From Cryobacterium breve (lineage in GTDB: Bacteria > Actinomycetota > Actinomycetes > Actinomycetales > Microbacteriaceae), in the NCBI RefSeq assembly GCF_004402375.1, contig NZ_SOGJ01000021.1, positions 124,754-188,753 of the forward strand: DNA of 64,000 nt, in the 5' to 3' direction. How positions within the stretch are numbered: position 1 is the first letter of the stretch; each line of letters starts with the position of its first letter. Both the position numbers and the translations under genes were made by a program. Under the pieces are notes generated by a model. That model searched no databases, was not told where the DNA came from, and worked only from the letters and a program-made list of their open reading frames with translations. Of the stretch, positions 8,034 through 20,929 are shown one piece after another.

Positions 8034-8129
8034 ATGCCGCGGGCGAAACGTGGTCCCGTCCAGCGTAGTCCCGGCCGGGTGGACCGGTCCCCGATCGGGG
8101 GGCGATCCGCCACATCCGTCGCTGCGCCT

Positions 8130-8225
8130 GTGGCTAACTCAGGAGATTTGAATGCGTCAGCGCGTCCGGCCGCGTGAACACGGATGCCCGCTGCACTTCT
8201 GCCCCGGATCTCCTGAGTTGGCCAC
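8130..8225. repeat. 18-bp inverted repeat (REP/MITE-like element)
   Basis: GTGGCTAACTCAGGAGAT (8130-8147) and the inverted copy at 8208-8225 match at 17 of 18 positions, with 60 bases between. There is no open reading frame of note within the 96-bp unit. It lies in the gap between the methyltransferase and TPR genes. The size and symmetry fit a dispersed palindromic element or the ends of a tiny non-autonomous element, but no flanking duplication can be confirmed. Confidence 0.6.
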
Positions 8226-8309
8226 GTCGCCGCGCGTGCCTGCCCACGTACGGCAAGCTCGGCCCGGCCCGGCCCGGTCCGGCGCCCGACCAGGACAGCC
8301 TTCGTCGGC

Positions 8310-9179
8310 TCAGCTCCCGAGCTGGAACACCGTGCGGCCGGGAAGGGGCGACGGGGTGGCCGTCGCATCCGTTGTGACTAGGGCGGTTGCCGTGAATTGC
8401 GTGAATTCTGCGCCCTCGACCACCTTCGACGGATGCGGCCCGCCCGCCAGCAGCCGCGACACCCAGCTTGTGTCGATGGGGGTGTGGGCGGCGACGAAGA
8501 CGATGTTGCCGAACCGGCGCCCCTTGAGCACCTGGGTCTCGGCGAGGGCGAGCACGTGCCCGAAAACGGCGGACAGCGTCGCGGCCTGCGAGCGGGCGAA
8601 CGGCAGCCCTGGCCCGTCGGCGACGTTCACCACGAGCACTCCGCGCGGCGACAAGAGGGGAGCGGCCAGCTCGTAGAACTCGCGGCTGGTCACGTGGGCC
8701 GGGGTGCGCGCCCCGGAGAAGATGTCGACGACGACGAGGTCCACCGCCCCGTGCAGCCCGGCCGGCAGCTTCGCCAGCACCTCACGGGCGTCACCGTGCC
8801 GCACGCGCAGCTGCGCGCGCTTGTCCCAGGGCAGTTCGCCGCGCACGAAATCGATCAGGTCGCTCTCGAGCTCAACAACCTGCTGGCGCGAGCCCGGCCG
8901 GGTCGCCTCCACGTAGCGGGGAAGGGTGAGCGCCCCGGCACCCAGGTGCACGGCGGTGATCGGTTCGCCGACCTCGCCGATCAGATCGATCACGTGCCCG
9001 ATCCGCTGCACGTACTCGAAGAACAGCTCGGCGGGGTCATCCAGGTTCACGTTCGACTGCGGCGTGCCGTCCACGATCAGGTTGAAGCTGCCCGGGGTGA
9101 ACCGGTCGGGCTCGATGACGGCGCGGTGGCCGCTCAGCTTCAAGGTGATCGACGGATGCTGCGCGACAGGCCTACTCAT
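8310..9179 (-). CDS. Spermidine-synthase-like SAM-dependent methyltransferase fold protein
   Basis: A 289-residue Rossmann-fold protein related to polyamine aminopropyltransferases (SpeE-like). The nucleotide-binding loop reads AVHLGAGALTLPRYV, followed by an acidic strand end (VVELESDLI), RHGDAREVL, and the VVVDIFSGARTP motif where the family places its catalytic acidic residue; then SPRGVLVVNV. An N-terminal beta segment (about residues 10-45) precedes the core. The membrane domain found in many actinobacterial relatives is absent. Whether it transfers aminopropyl or methyl groups cannot be settled here. It is the first gene of a minus-strand pair and is divergent from rpoB. Confidence 0.72.
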   Translation of the reverse strand: MSRPVAQHPSITLKLSGHRAVIEPDRFTPGSFNLIVDGTPQSNVNLDDPAELFFEYVQRIGHVIDLIGEVGEPITAVHLGAGALTLPRYVEATRPGSRQQVVELESDLIDFVRGELPWDKRAQLRVRHGDAREVLAKLPAGLHGAVDLVVVDIFSGARTPAHVTSREFYELAAPLLSPRGVLVVNVADGPGLPFARSQAATLSAVFGHVLALAETQVLKGRRFGNIVFVAAHTPIDTSWVSRLLAGGPHPSKVVEGAEFTQFTATALVTTDATATPSPLPGRTVFQLGS

Positions 9180-9499
9180 CCATCCAGTGTGCGCCCTCCG
9201 TCACCAGCGACAACGCAGACTGCTGACATCCGAAACCGGGTTATACCTGAGGATTATCACGAGGTCAAGAATTTAGTGGACATGGCGGGTCGATCGGCAT
9301 ATAGTTGTTCTTTGCGCTCCCAGACTTAACTCTGCCTTCATATTGCGGTCGGCTTTGCGTGCTCAAGCCACCTTGACGCATACCTCGTTCCAGGATTTCA
9401 GAACACCGGAATTCTTGAACTCGAGGGTCTGAGGAGTTCGTACTCGGTATTCCTTACTAACAGTGACTAGACCTGACGGGGTCCACGGAGGTTATTTCC
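9180..9499. other. rpoB upstream region (promoter and leader)
   Basis: This 320-base gap holds the candidate rpoB promoter at 9277-9305 and then a leader of nearly 190 bases with no clear open reading frame. The leader has short A/T-rich stretches and several small inverted repeats, such as the TTCAGAAC/TTCTTGAA region near 9400. A divergent promoter for the minus-strand gene starting at 9179 should also lie here but I could not pick it out. Confidence 0.6.
9277..9305 (+). promoter_or_regulatory. Candidate rpoBC promoter
   Basis: TGGACA (9277-9282), a 17-base spacer and TATAGT (9300-9305) fit the housekeeping sigma consensus. Transcription would start near 9312, giving a leader of about 190 nt before rpoB. 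Confidence 0.6.
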
Positions 9500-12400
9500 T
9501 TGGCTGCTGCGCGCAACGCAACCACCAACTCACCCAAGAACGGACGTGCCGCTGGCCGTCTTTCGTTCGCGAAGATCACCGACAATCTGACTGTTCCGGA
9601 TCTGCTTGCTTTGCAGACCGAGAGCTTCGATTGGCTCGTCGGTAACGACAACTGGAAACAGCGTGTCGCAGAAGGCCAGGCGGCCGGTCGTCAAGACCTG
9701 CCGACTCGCACCGGGCTCGACGAGATCTTCGAAGAGATCTCACCTATCGAGGACCTTGGCGAAACGATGCAGCTGTCGTTCACCAACCCGGAGCTCGAGC
9801 CGGAGAAGTACACCATCGACGAGTGCAAGGAAAAGGGTAAAACCTACTCCGCACCTCTCTATGTGAACGCTGAGTTCATGAACCACCTCACCGGTGAGAT
9901 CAAGACTCAGACCGTGTTCATGGGTGACTTCCCGCTGATGACCCCCAAGGGCACCTTCGTGATCAACGGCACCGAACGTGTCGTCGTGTCGCAACTGGTC
10001 CGCTCCCCGGGCGTCTACTTCGACCGCCAGCAGGAGAAGACGTCCGACAAGGACATCTACTCCGCTCGCGTCATCCCGAGCCGCGGTGCCTGGCTCGAAT
10101 TCGAGATCGACAAGCGCGACCAGGTCGGCGTTCGCATCGACCGCAAGCGCAAGCAGTCCGTCACGGTGTTCCTCAAGGCCCTCGGCCTGACGAGCGAAGA
10201 GATCCTCGAAGAGTTCAAGGGCTTCGCGTCCATTGAGCTCACCCTGGAAAAGGACAACATCCTCACCAAGGAAGAAGCCCTCAAAGACATCTACCGCAAG
10301 CTGCGTCCGGGCGAGCAGGTTGCCGCCGAGGCCGCGCGTGCGCTCCTCGACAACTTCTTCTTCAACTCCAAGCGCTACGACCTGGCCAAGGTTGGTCGTT
10401 ACAAGATCAACCGCAAGCTCGGCCTCGAGGCGCCGCTGAGCGACTCCGTGCTGACGCTGAAGGACATCCTGGCCACGATCAAGTACCTGGTTGCGCTGCA
10501 CGACAACCAGACCACGATCGCCGGAGTCCGCGACGGCAAGCAGACCGACATTCGCATCGACATCGACGACATCGACCACTTCGGCAACCGTCGCATCCGT
10601 GCTGTCGGCGAGCTCATCCAGAACCAGGTGCGCACCGGCCTGTCTCGCATGGAGCGCGTCGTCCGCGAGCGCATGACCACGCAGGACATCGAAGCGATCA
10701 CTCCGCAGACCCTGATCAACGTGCGCCCCGTCGTCGCCGCGATCAAGGAGTTCTTCGGAACCAGCCAGCTGTCGCAGTTCATGGACCAGAACAACCCGCT
10801 CGCCGGCCTGACGCACAAGCGTCGACTGTCCGCGCTGGGCCCGGGTGGTCTGTCCCGTGACCGTGCCGGCGTCGAGGTGCGAGACGTTCACCCCTCGCAC
10901 TACGGCCGCATGTGCCCCATTGAGACCCCGGAAGGCCCGAACATCGGCCTGATCGGTTCGCTCGCCTCGTTCGCGCGGATCAACGCCTTCGGTTTCATTG
11001 AGACCCCGTACCGTCGCGTCGTCAATGGCAAGGTCATGAACGACCAGATCGACTACCTCACTGCCAGCGAAGAAGACGAGTTCATCGTTGCCCAGGCGAA
11101 CGCGCCCCTCACCAAGGACTGGCACTTCGCCGACGCCCGGGTTCTCGCCCGCAAGAAGGGTGGAGAGGTTGACCTCTTCCCCGCGGAAGACATCGGCTAC
11201 ATGGATGTCTCGCCTCGCCAGATGGTGTCCGTCGCCACCTCGCTCATCCCGTTCCTCGAGCACGACGATGCGAACCGCGCCCTCATGGGTGCCAACATGC
11301 AGCGTCAGGCCGTTCCGCTCCTGATGAGCGAGAGCCCGCTCGTCGGTACCGGCATGGAGGTCTTCGCGGCCATTGACGCCGGTGACGTACTCACCGCCGA
11401 CAAGGCCGGCGTCGTCATGGAGGTGTCGGCGGATGTCGTCACCATCCAGCTCGACGAGGGTGGCACGCAGGAGTACTACCTGCGCAAGTTCGCTCGCTCC
11501 AACCAGGGCACGAGCTACAACCACCGCGTCATCGTGCAGGCCGGCGAGCGGATCGAAGTCGGCGAAGTCATCGCCGACGGCCCCGCCACCGAAAACGGTG
11601 AGCTCGCTCTCGGCAAGAACCTGCTCGTCGCGTTCATGCCGTGGGAGGGCTACAACTTCGAGGACGCGATCATCCTGAGCCAGAACCTGGTCAAGGACGA
11701 CACCCTCTCCTCGATCCACATCGAGGAGTACGAGGTTGACGCTCGCGACACCAAGCTGGGCAAGGAAGAGATCACCCGCGACCTTCCCAACGTGTCGCCT
11801 GACCTGCTCGCCGACCTCGACGAGCGCGGCATCATCCGGATCGGTGCCGAGGTTCGCCCCGGCGACATCCTCGTCGGCAAGGTCACGCCCAAGGGCGAGA
11901 CCGAACTGTCCGCCGAGGAGCGCCTGCTGCGCGCCATCTTCAACGAGAAGAGCCGCGAAGTTCGCGACACCTCGCTGAAGGTTCCCCACGGTGAGCGCGG
12001 CACCATCATCGGTGTCAAGGTCTTCGACTCGCAGGATGGCGACGACGAGCTCGGCTCGGGCGTCAACCAGCGCGTTGCCGTCTTCATCGCCCAGAAGCGC
12101 AAGATCACCGAGGGTGACAAGCTCGCCGGCCGTCACGGCAACAAGGGTGTTATCTCCCGCATCCTGCCGATCGAGGACATGCCGTTCCTCGCCGATGGAA
12201 CCCCGGTCGACATCATCCTCAACCCGCTGGGCATCCCGGGCCGAATGAACTTCGGTCAGGTCCTCGAAACCCACCTGGGTTGGATCGCGAAGCAGGGCTG
12301 GCAGGTGGAAGGCAAGCCCAAGTGGGCCGGCCGTCTGCCCGAAGCCGCGCACAGCGCGGCGCCGAACACCAAGGTCGCGACCCCGGTATTCGACGGCGCA

Positions 12401-12994
12401 CTCGAGGTCGAGATCGAGGGTCTCCTCGACTCCACGACCCCGACCCGTGACGGCGACCGCCTCATCGGATCCTCGGGCAAGACTCAGCTGTTCGACGGCC
12501 GCTCCGGTGAGCCGTTCCCGAACCCGGTCTCCGTGGGCTACATGTACATCCTGAAGCTGCACCACCTTGTCGACGACAAGATCCACGCCCGTTCCACCGG
12601 CCCCTACTCCATGATCACGCAGCAGCCGCTGGGTGGTAAGGCGCAGTTCGGTGGACAGCGTTTCGGTGAGATGGAGGTGTGGGCGCTCGAAGCATATGGA
12701 GCCGCTTACGCCCTGCAGGAGCTCCTCACCATCAAGAGCGACGACATCCTCGGCCGCGTCAAGGTGTACGAGGCCATCGTCAAGGGCGAGAACATCCAGG
12801 AGCCTGGTATCCCCGAGAGCTTCAAGGTTCTGATCAAGGAAATGCAGTCGCTGTGCCTGAACGTCGAGGTGCTGTCGAGCGACGGCACCGCCGTCAGCCT
12901 GCGCGACACGGATGACGAGGTGTTCCGCGCTGCGGAGGAGCTCGGCATCAACATTTCCACCCGGTTTGAGTCGTCCTCGATCGACGACATCTAG
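9500..12994 (+). CDS. rpoB: DNA-directed RNA polymerase subunit beta
   Basis: The 1164-residue beta subunit of RNA polymerase, forming half of the active-site cleft with beta prime. The start is a TTG at 9500, eight bases after GGAGG. The rifampicin-binding segment (residues about 420-446, [15 protein letters not shown] to KRRLSALG) has Asp429, His439 and Ser444 where E. coli has D516, H526 and S531, so no resistance substitution is visible. Downstream are [11 protein letters not shown], the GRHGNKG loop and [21 protein letters not shown] near the C-terminus. It is followed after 45 bases by rpoC, clearly one operon. The length is normal for actinobacteria. Confidence 0.99.
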   Translation: MAAARNATTNSPKNGRAAGRLSFAKITDNLTVPDLLALQTESFDWLVGNDNWKQRVAEGQAAGRQDLPTRTGLDEIFEEISPIEDLGETMQLSFTNPELEPEKYTIDECKEKGKTYSAPLYVNAEFMNHLTGEIKTQTVFMGDFPLMTPKGTFVINGTERVVVSQLVRSPGVYFDRQQEKTSDKDIYSARVIPSRGAWLEFEIDKRDQVGVRIDRKRKQSVTVFLKALGLTSEEILEEFKGFASIELTLEKDNILTKEEALKDIYRKLRPGEQVAAEAARALLDNFFFNSKRYDLAKVGRYKINRKLGLEAPLSDSVLTLKDILATIKYLVALHDNQTTIAGVRDGKQTDIRIDIDDIDHFGNRRIRAVGELIQNQVRTGLSRMERVVRERMTTQDIEAITPQTLINVRPVVAAIKEFFGTSQLSQFMDQNNPLAGLTHKRRLSALGPGGLSRDRAGVEVRDVHPSHYGRMCPIETPEGPNIGLIGSLASFARINAFGFIETPYRRVVNGKVMNDQIDYLTASEEDEFIVAQANAPLTKDWHFADARVLARKKGGEVDLFPAEDIGYMDVSPRQMVSVATSLIPFLEHDDANRALMGANMQRQAVPLLMSESPLVGTGMEVFAAIDAGDVLTADKAGVVMEVSADVVTIQLDEGGTQEYYLRKFARSNQGTSYNHRVIVQAGERIEVGEVIADGPATENGELALGKNLLVAFMPWEGYNFEDAIILSQNLVKDDTLSSIHIEEYEVDARDTKLGKEEITRDLPNVSPDLLADLDERGIIRIGAEVRPGDILVGKVTPKGETELSAEERLLRAIFNEKSREVRDTSLKVPHGERGTIIGVKVFDSQDGDDELGSGVNQRVAVFIAQKRKITEGDKLAGRHGNKGVISRILPIEDMPFLADGTPVDIILNPLGIPGRMNFGQVLETHLGWIAKQGWQVEGKPKWAGRLPEAAHSAAPNTKVATPVFDGALEVEIEGLLDSTTPTRDGDRLIGSSGKTQLFDGRSGEPFPNPVSVGYMYILKLHHLVDDKIHARSTGPYSMITQQPLGGKAQFGGQRFGEMEVWALEAYGAAYALQELLTIKSDDILGRVKVYEAIVKGENIQEPGIPESFKVLIKEMQSLCLNVEVLSSDGTAVSLRDTDDEVFRAAEELGINISTRFESSSIDDI

Positions 12995-13039
12995 GCCCGG
13001 CCGATGACGAACACTTCGAATACTTTCCAAGGAGAGAAA

Positions 13040-16936
<3,897 letters not shown>

Positions 16937-16955
16937 TCACTGGTTCTGGTTCCAC

Positions 16956-16987
16956 GGATGGCCCTCTGCTTCGGCAGGGGGCCATCC
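16956..16987 (+). terminator. Terminator-like hairpin after rpoC
   Basis: GGATGGCCCTCTGC, a TTCG loop and a GC-rich complementary arm ending GCCATCC form a strong stem 20 bases after the rpoC stop. The following bases are TCCGTTAA rather than a clean T-tract, so termination may be partial. Confidence 0.65.
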
Positions 16988-17017
16988 TCCGTTAACGCCT
17001 GCGCCGGTGGTCCTGCC

Positions 17018-17065
17018 TGTCGAGATCTGTGCCTGTCGAGATCCGAGCGTGTCGAGACCCGCGAT
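17018..17065 (+). repeat. Three 16-bp tandem repeats upstream of the gene at 17098
   Basis: TGTCGAGA starts at 17018, 17034 and 17050, a strict 16-base period; the repeat units are TGTCGAGATCTGTGCC, TGTCGAGATCCGAGCG and TGTCGAGACCCGCGAT. They sit between the rpoC hairpin and the next start codon. They could be an iterated protein-binding site or a decayed copy of the CTTGTCGAG element seen elsewhere in the window. Confidence 0.65.
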
Positions 17066-17097
17066 AAGCTGGCGGAAATTCTCTCGGGGGGTAACGC

Positions 17098-17787
17098 ATG
17101 GCTGCAGGTCCAGTGTCCGCTTCGGCAATGACGCGTCGACGGATGTGGGTGCTCCTCGGCGCCATCGGCTCCCTGTTGGTCATCGCCCTTGTCGTGTTGC
17201 TCATCGTTTGGCGCGGGGGCGCAGGCACGCCCGGCGCCGTTGAGGAGACCGGGCGGCCACAGCCGCATTCGTCCCCCGCACCCCTGGCCCTCGCCGCTGT
17301 GCCGGAGCCGACGTCGGTGCCGGACGGGCCGCATCCGTCGACCTGTGACGAGCTGTACAGTCCGGAGATGGTGGCCGCCTTCGACAACTTGGTGCTCAAC
17401 CCCGCCTGGGTCGCCGAGGAGAAATCGGGAGCCAACCGCGGGTCCGACGACCAGGAGCTCATCGCTCTGATCGACGCGGCCGGGGAACGCCTCACCTGCG
17501 TCTGGGCGAACGAGAACGGCGGATCGGGTCTGGGCCTCACCACAGAGCTCATGTGGGTCACCTCGGAGCAGTCAGCTGCGGTGCTGAGCCGGCTGTCGGC
17601 GGCGGGAATGAACTGCTACGAGGAGTTAGGTGGCATGCGCTGCATCATTGAGGGGGCCGATGACGGTGGCGTCTCCGGGGAGTCGCACTTCCTGCGGGAC
17701 GGAATCTGGCTGGCCACGCACTACATCAACGCCGGTCCGGACGGCTACACGCACGACATGATCGCGAACGTCTGGGCCGGCGCCTAA
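17098..17787 (+). CDS. Hypothetical membrane-anchored extracytoplasmic protein
   Basis: A 229-residue protein with a short N-terminus, a basic RRR, and one hydrophobic segment (about residues 17-38) ending RRG-like before a Pro/Ser-rich linker (about 45-80). This implies an extracytoplasmic domain anchored by a signal anchor. The outer domain has four cysteines (TCDEL, LTCVW, MNCYE, MRCII) that could form two disulfides. I do not recognise the family. The ATG at 17098 follows GGGGGGT by five bases. Three 16-bp repeats lie directly upstream. The adjacent GGDEF-EAL gene begins 97 bases downstream on the same strand. Confidence 0.7.
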   Translation: MAAGPVSASAMTRRRMWVLLGAIGSLLVIALVVLLIVWRGGAGTPGAVEETGRPQPHSSPAPLALAAVPEPTSVPDGPHPSTCDELYSPEMVAAFDNLVLNPAWVAEEKSGANRGSDDQELIALIDAAGERLTCVWANENGGSGLGLTTELMWVTSEQSAAVLSRLSAAGMNCYEELGGMRCIIEGADDGGVSGESHFLRDGIWLATHYINAGPDGYTHDMIANVWAGA

Positions 17788-17884
17788 GGCGCGCTCACCG
17801 ACCGGCGGATAGGTGTAATTCCCGTACCCGGTAGTGTTGACCCAACGACCGGCATTGTTTGCTTTTCGGGATCAAAGGGACAGC

Positions 17885-20788
17885 ATGCGAGTGGTTGGGC
17901 AGTTCGGTGCGGCGCTGGTCGGCGCTGTAGGGCTAAGTATTCTCGTGTCCTGGTATGTCGGCGTCGATTTTCTGCCGCCGGTGCTCGTCGCCCTGCTGGC
18001 GATGAAGCCGATGGCGGCCTTCGGGCTCGTACTGGTGGCGGCGGCCGTGCTCGTCGTCGATCGTCGCCGGCTGACCCTGGCGCTCGGGCTGGCGGCCCTC
18101 CTGATCGGTGCTCTCACATTCGCTGAGTTCATTTTCGGGCGTTCGCTCGGCATCGATGTGCTCCTGCCCGGAATCGACTACGGGGGGCAGTCCGCGCGCA
18201 TGGCGCCGTCGACGGCGGTGGCTCTCACTCTGCTCGGGGCGTCCGTCATCGCCGGGCGGGCCGTTCGATCCGCCCCGATGCTCGGCTTCGCCTACGGCGC
18301 CCTGGGCGTCAGCCTGGTTGCGACCCTGGGCTATGCCTACGGGGTCTCCTCGCTCTATTCGATCGGTGGCTTCACGAGCATGGCGTGGCCGACGGCGGTG
18401 GGAATCGCGCTTCTGGCGACGGCCCTGCTCTTCCAACGCCCGGACGCGGGCCTGATCGGTCTTCTCCGTAACGGGGGCAGCGCGGGGCGCCTGCTCCATC
18501 AGGTGTTCCCTTTCCTGGTCTTCGGCCCGTTCGTGCTTGGCTGGATCGGGTTGCGGGGTGAGCGTCAGGGGTTGTACGACTCGGCGTTCGGTGTCGCCGG
18601 CCTAGTCCTTGCCCTGACGATGCTGTCCTGCGTGCTGGCCTGGGTCGCGGCTCGACGGCTGCGCGACCTCGATCGCGAGCGCGACGCCGCCATGCACGCT
18701 CTGGCTGCGGCCAATCACACGCTGGAGGAGACGGTTGCCAATCGCACTCGCGAGCTCGCGGAGACAGCCGACACTCTGCACACCCTCATCAAGATCGCAC
18801 CGGTCGGAATCGTGCAATTGGATGCTGAGGGCGGGCTCGTCTCCGCCAACGACCAGTGGTTGGCGCTCAGTGGTCTCAACAAGGCTGAGTCGCGCCGCGA
18901 CGGTTGGGCGAAGGCAGTTCATCCGGACGACGCGGAGCGCGTGTTCCGTGAATGGCAATTGAGCGCCGGAGCCGGAGAGGCCTACGAAACCACCCTGCGG
19001 TTCCGCACCCCGTCCGGCCAGGTCAACTGGGTGCAGGTGAGCACGGCCCCGATGCGTGACAAACACGGCGTCATCGGGCACCTGGCCAGCGTTACCGATG
19101 TGACCGCGCAACGTGCGGCTGAGCACGCGGCGGCCGCGGCCGCCGCCCGGTTCGAGGCTGCTTTCGCCTCCTCGCCGCTCGGAACGGCCATCGTGACGCG
19201 CGACGGCCAGATCGTGGCCGCCAACAGGCGGCTCCTGGGTCTCGCGGGACGCACCGACTCCCTGGTCGACGACCAGATTGAAACGATCTTCATGCCAACC
19301 GAGAGCGGTGACGATGAGCTGCCGGAGGGCGCTGGTCCGTGCGGTACGTCCACCCGACAGCGCATGGACCGACGAATGCGCCACGGCGGCAACCAAGAAA
19401 CCTGGGTCAAGGTCAGTATCGCCGAGATCGCGGAGATTTTCGAGGGGGACCAGGCCGGGGGGCTGCTGTACCAGGTGGAGGACATCACGGCACGACGCCT
19501 GGCGGAAGCACGGGTGGAGCACCTCGCCTTCCACGATCCGCTGACCAACCTGCCCAACCGACTGCTGCTGCTCGACCGTTTGAAGCAGGCGCTGCTGCAG
19601 GCGTCGCGCCTGGGTCGTGGTGTTGCTGTGCTGTTCATCGACCTCGACCGGTTCAAATTCGTCAATGACAGCCTCGGGCACCACGCCGGCGACACGGTGC
19701 TGACCGAGGTTGCCATCCGCCTCCGGCAAAGCATCCGGGCCAGCGACACGGTGTCCCGGATCGGGGGCGACGAATTCGTCGTGATCTGCCCGGACGTCGG
19801 CGGCAGCGAGGATGTGCACCGCATCGCCGATACAATCCAGGCATCCATCGCGCGGCCGATCATGATCGGTGACCAGATCGCATCCGTCGATGCCAGCATC
19901 GGAATCGCCTTCGGCCTCGGGCAGGACGACGCCGAAGTTCTGCTGCGCAACGCGGACCAGGCCATGTACCTCGCGAAGGATCGCGGGCGCGCCCGCTACG
20001 AGGTCTTCGACGACGACCTGCGCGGACGGATCGAGCGCAGGCTCGACACCGAGCTTGCCTTGCGCGACGCTGTCGAGCTTGACGAGATTGAAACCTGGTA
20101 TCAGCCGATCGTCGACCTGCAGCAGCGCACGGTCGTGGCCACGGAGGCGCTCGCCCGCTGGCGGCGCCCCGACCGGGGTCTCGTGTCTCCCGGCGATTTC
20201 ATCGCGATCGCTGAGGAAGTTGGCCTGATCAAGGGGATCGGCACCACCGTGCTCGGCCAGGCCAGCCGGGCCGTGACTGCGCTCAACGGGGAATTGGCCG
20301 TGAGCGTGAATGTGTCGCCGCGGCAGTTCGTGCAGGACGATTTCGGGGCGGTGGTGAAGCGCGCCCTCGCCGAGAGCGGCCTCCCGCCTGATCAGCTCTG
20401 GCTCGAACTCACCGAGAGTGCCGTGCTTGAGGCGATCGATTCCGCCGCCCGCACCTTTCAGGAACTGCGCGCGCTCGGCGTGCGGCTGGCCATCGACGAT
20501 TTCGGCACCGGCTACTCATCGTTCACCCACCTCAAGGCTTTCACGGTTGACCTGCTGAAGATCGACCTCACCTTCATTCGAGATCTGGAGCGTTCCGACC
20601 ACGACCGGGCGATTGTGGAGGGCATCCTGCGCCTGGCCGACTCCTTGAACCTCGACGTCGTTGCCGAGGGCATCGAAACGATTGGTCAACGCGATCTCCT
20701 CACTGCGATGGGCTGCCGCTATGGCCAGGGCTACCTTTTCTCGAAGCCTGCCCCGACGGCTCTTCCCGACGTGCAGTTCGGGCTCTGA
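17885..20788 (+). CDS. Membrane PAS-PAS-GGDEF-EAL cyclic-di-GMP turnover protein
   Basis: A 967-residue protein predicted to make and/or degrade cyclic-di-GMP. The order is an N-terminal block of about seven hydrophobic segments (residues 1-255), a short helical linker, two PAS-type sensor domains (about 290-410 and 430-545), GGDEF (about 550-715) and EAL (about 725-960). The active-site loop is intact (RIGGDEF), with an RxxD inhibitory site just before it (RASD). In the EAL domain, TEALARW, DDFGTGYSS and AEGIE are present, so both activities look possible. The ATG at 17885 follows AAAGGGA; an upstream in-frame GTG at 17834 lacks this. The signal sensed is unknown. Confidence 0.92.
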   Translation: MRVVGQFGAALVGAVGLSILVSWYVGVDFLPPVLVALLAMKPMAAFGLVLVAAAVLVVDRRRLTLALGLAALLIGALTFAEFIFGRSLGIDVLLPGIDYGGQSARMAPSTAVALTLLGASVIAGRAVRSAPMLGFAYGALGVSLVATLGYAYGVSSLYSIGGFTSMAWPTAVGIALLATALLFQRPDAGLIGLLRNGGSAGRLLHQVFPFLVFGPFVLGWIGLRGERQGLYDSAFGVAGLVLALTMLSCVLAWVAARRLRDLDRERDAAMHALAAANHTLEETVANRTRELAETADTLHTLIKIAPVGIVQLDAEGGLVSANDQWLALSGLNKAESRRDGWAKAVHPDDAERVFREWQLSAGAGEAYETTLRFRTPSGQVNWVQVSTAPMRDKHGVIGHLASVTDVTAQRAAEHAAAAAAARFEAAFASSPLGTAIVTRDGQIVAANRRLLGLAGRTDSLVDDQIETIFMPTESGDDELPEGAGPCGTSTRQRMDRRMRHGGNQETWVKVSIAEIAEIFEGDQAGGLLYQVEDITARRLAEARVEHLAFHDPLTNLPNRLLLLDRLKQALLQASRLGRGVAVLFIDLDRFKFVNDSLGHHAGDTVLTEVAIRLRQSIRASDTVSRIGGDEFVVICPDVGGSEDVHRIADTIQASIARPIMIGDQIASVDASIGIAFGLGQDDAEVLLRNADQAMYLAKDRGRARYEVFDDDLRGRIERRLDTELALRDAVELDEIETWYQPIVDLQQRTVVATEALARWRRPDRGLVSPGDFIAIAEEVGLIKGIGTTVLGQASRAVTALNGELAVSVNVSPRQFVQDDFGAVVKRALAESGLPPDQLWLELTESAVLEAIDSAARTFQELRALGVRLAIDDFGTGYSSFTHLKAFTVDLLKIDLTFIRDLERSDHDRAIVEGILRLADSLNLDVVAEGIETIGQRDLLTAMGCRYGQGYLFSKPAPTALPDVQFGL

Positions 20789-20929
20789 CCGAGTCACGCG
20801 CCTTCAGAGCACCGCGATGACGACGGCCGGGGCGGTACATGGCACTCGTTCTGGGTGGGTGGGAGCGGTCACAGACGCGGTGGCCAGCGGTAACGCCCGG
20901 TTAGGCTGAACGCTGGGGGTAGGGGAGAG

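Noticed and set aside
10742-10834. Possible rifampicin-resistance changes in rpoB.
   Set aside because: Asp429, His439 and Ser444 match the sensitive E. coli residues D516, H526 and S531; the segment is normal.
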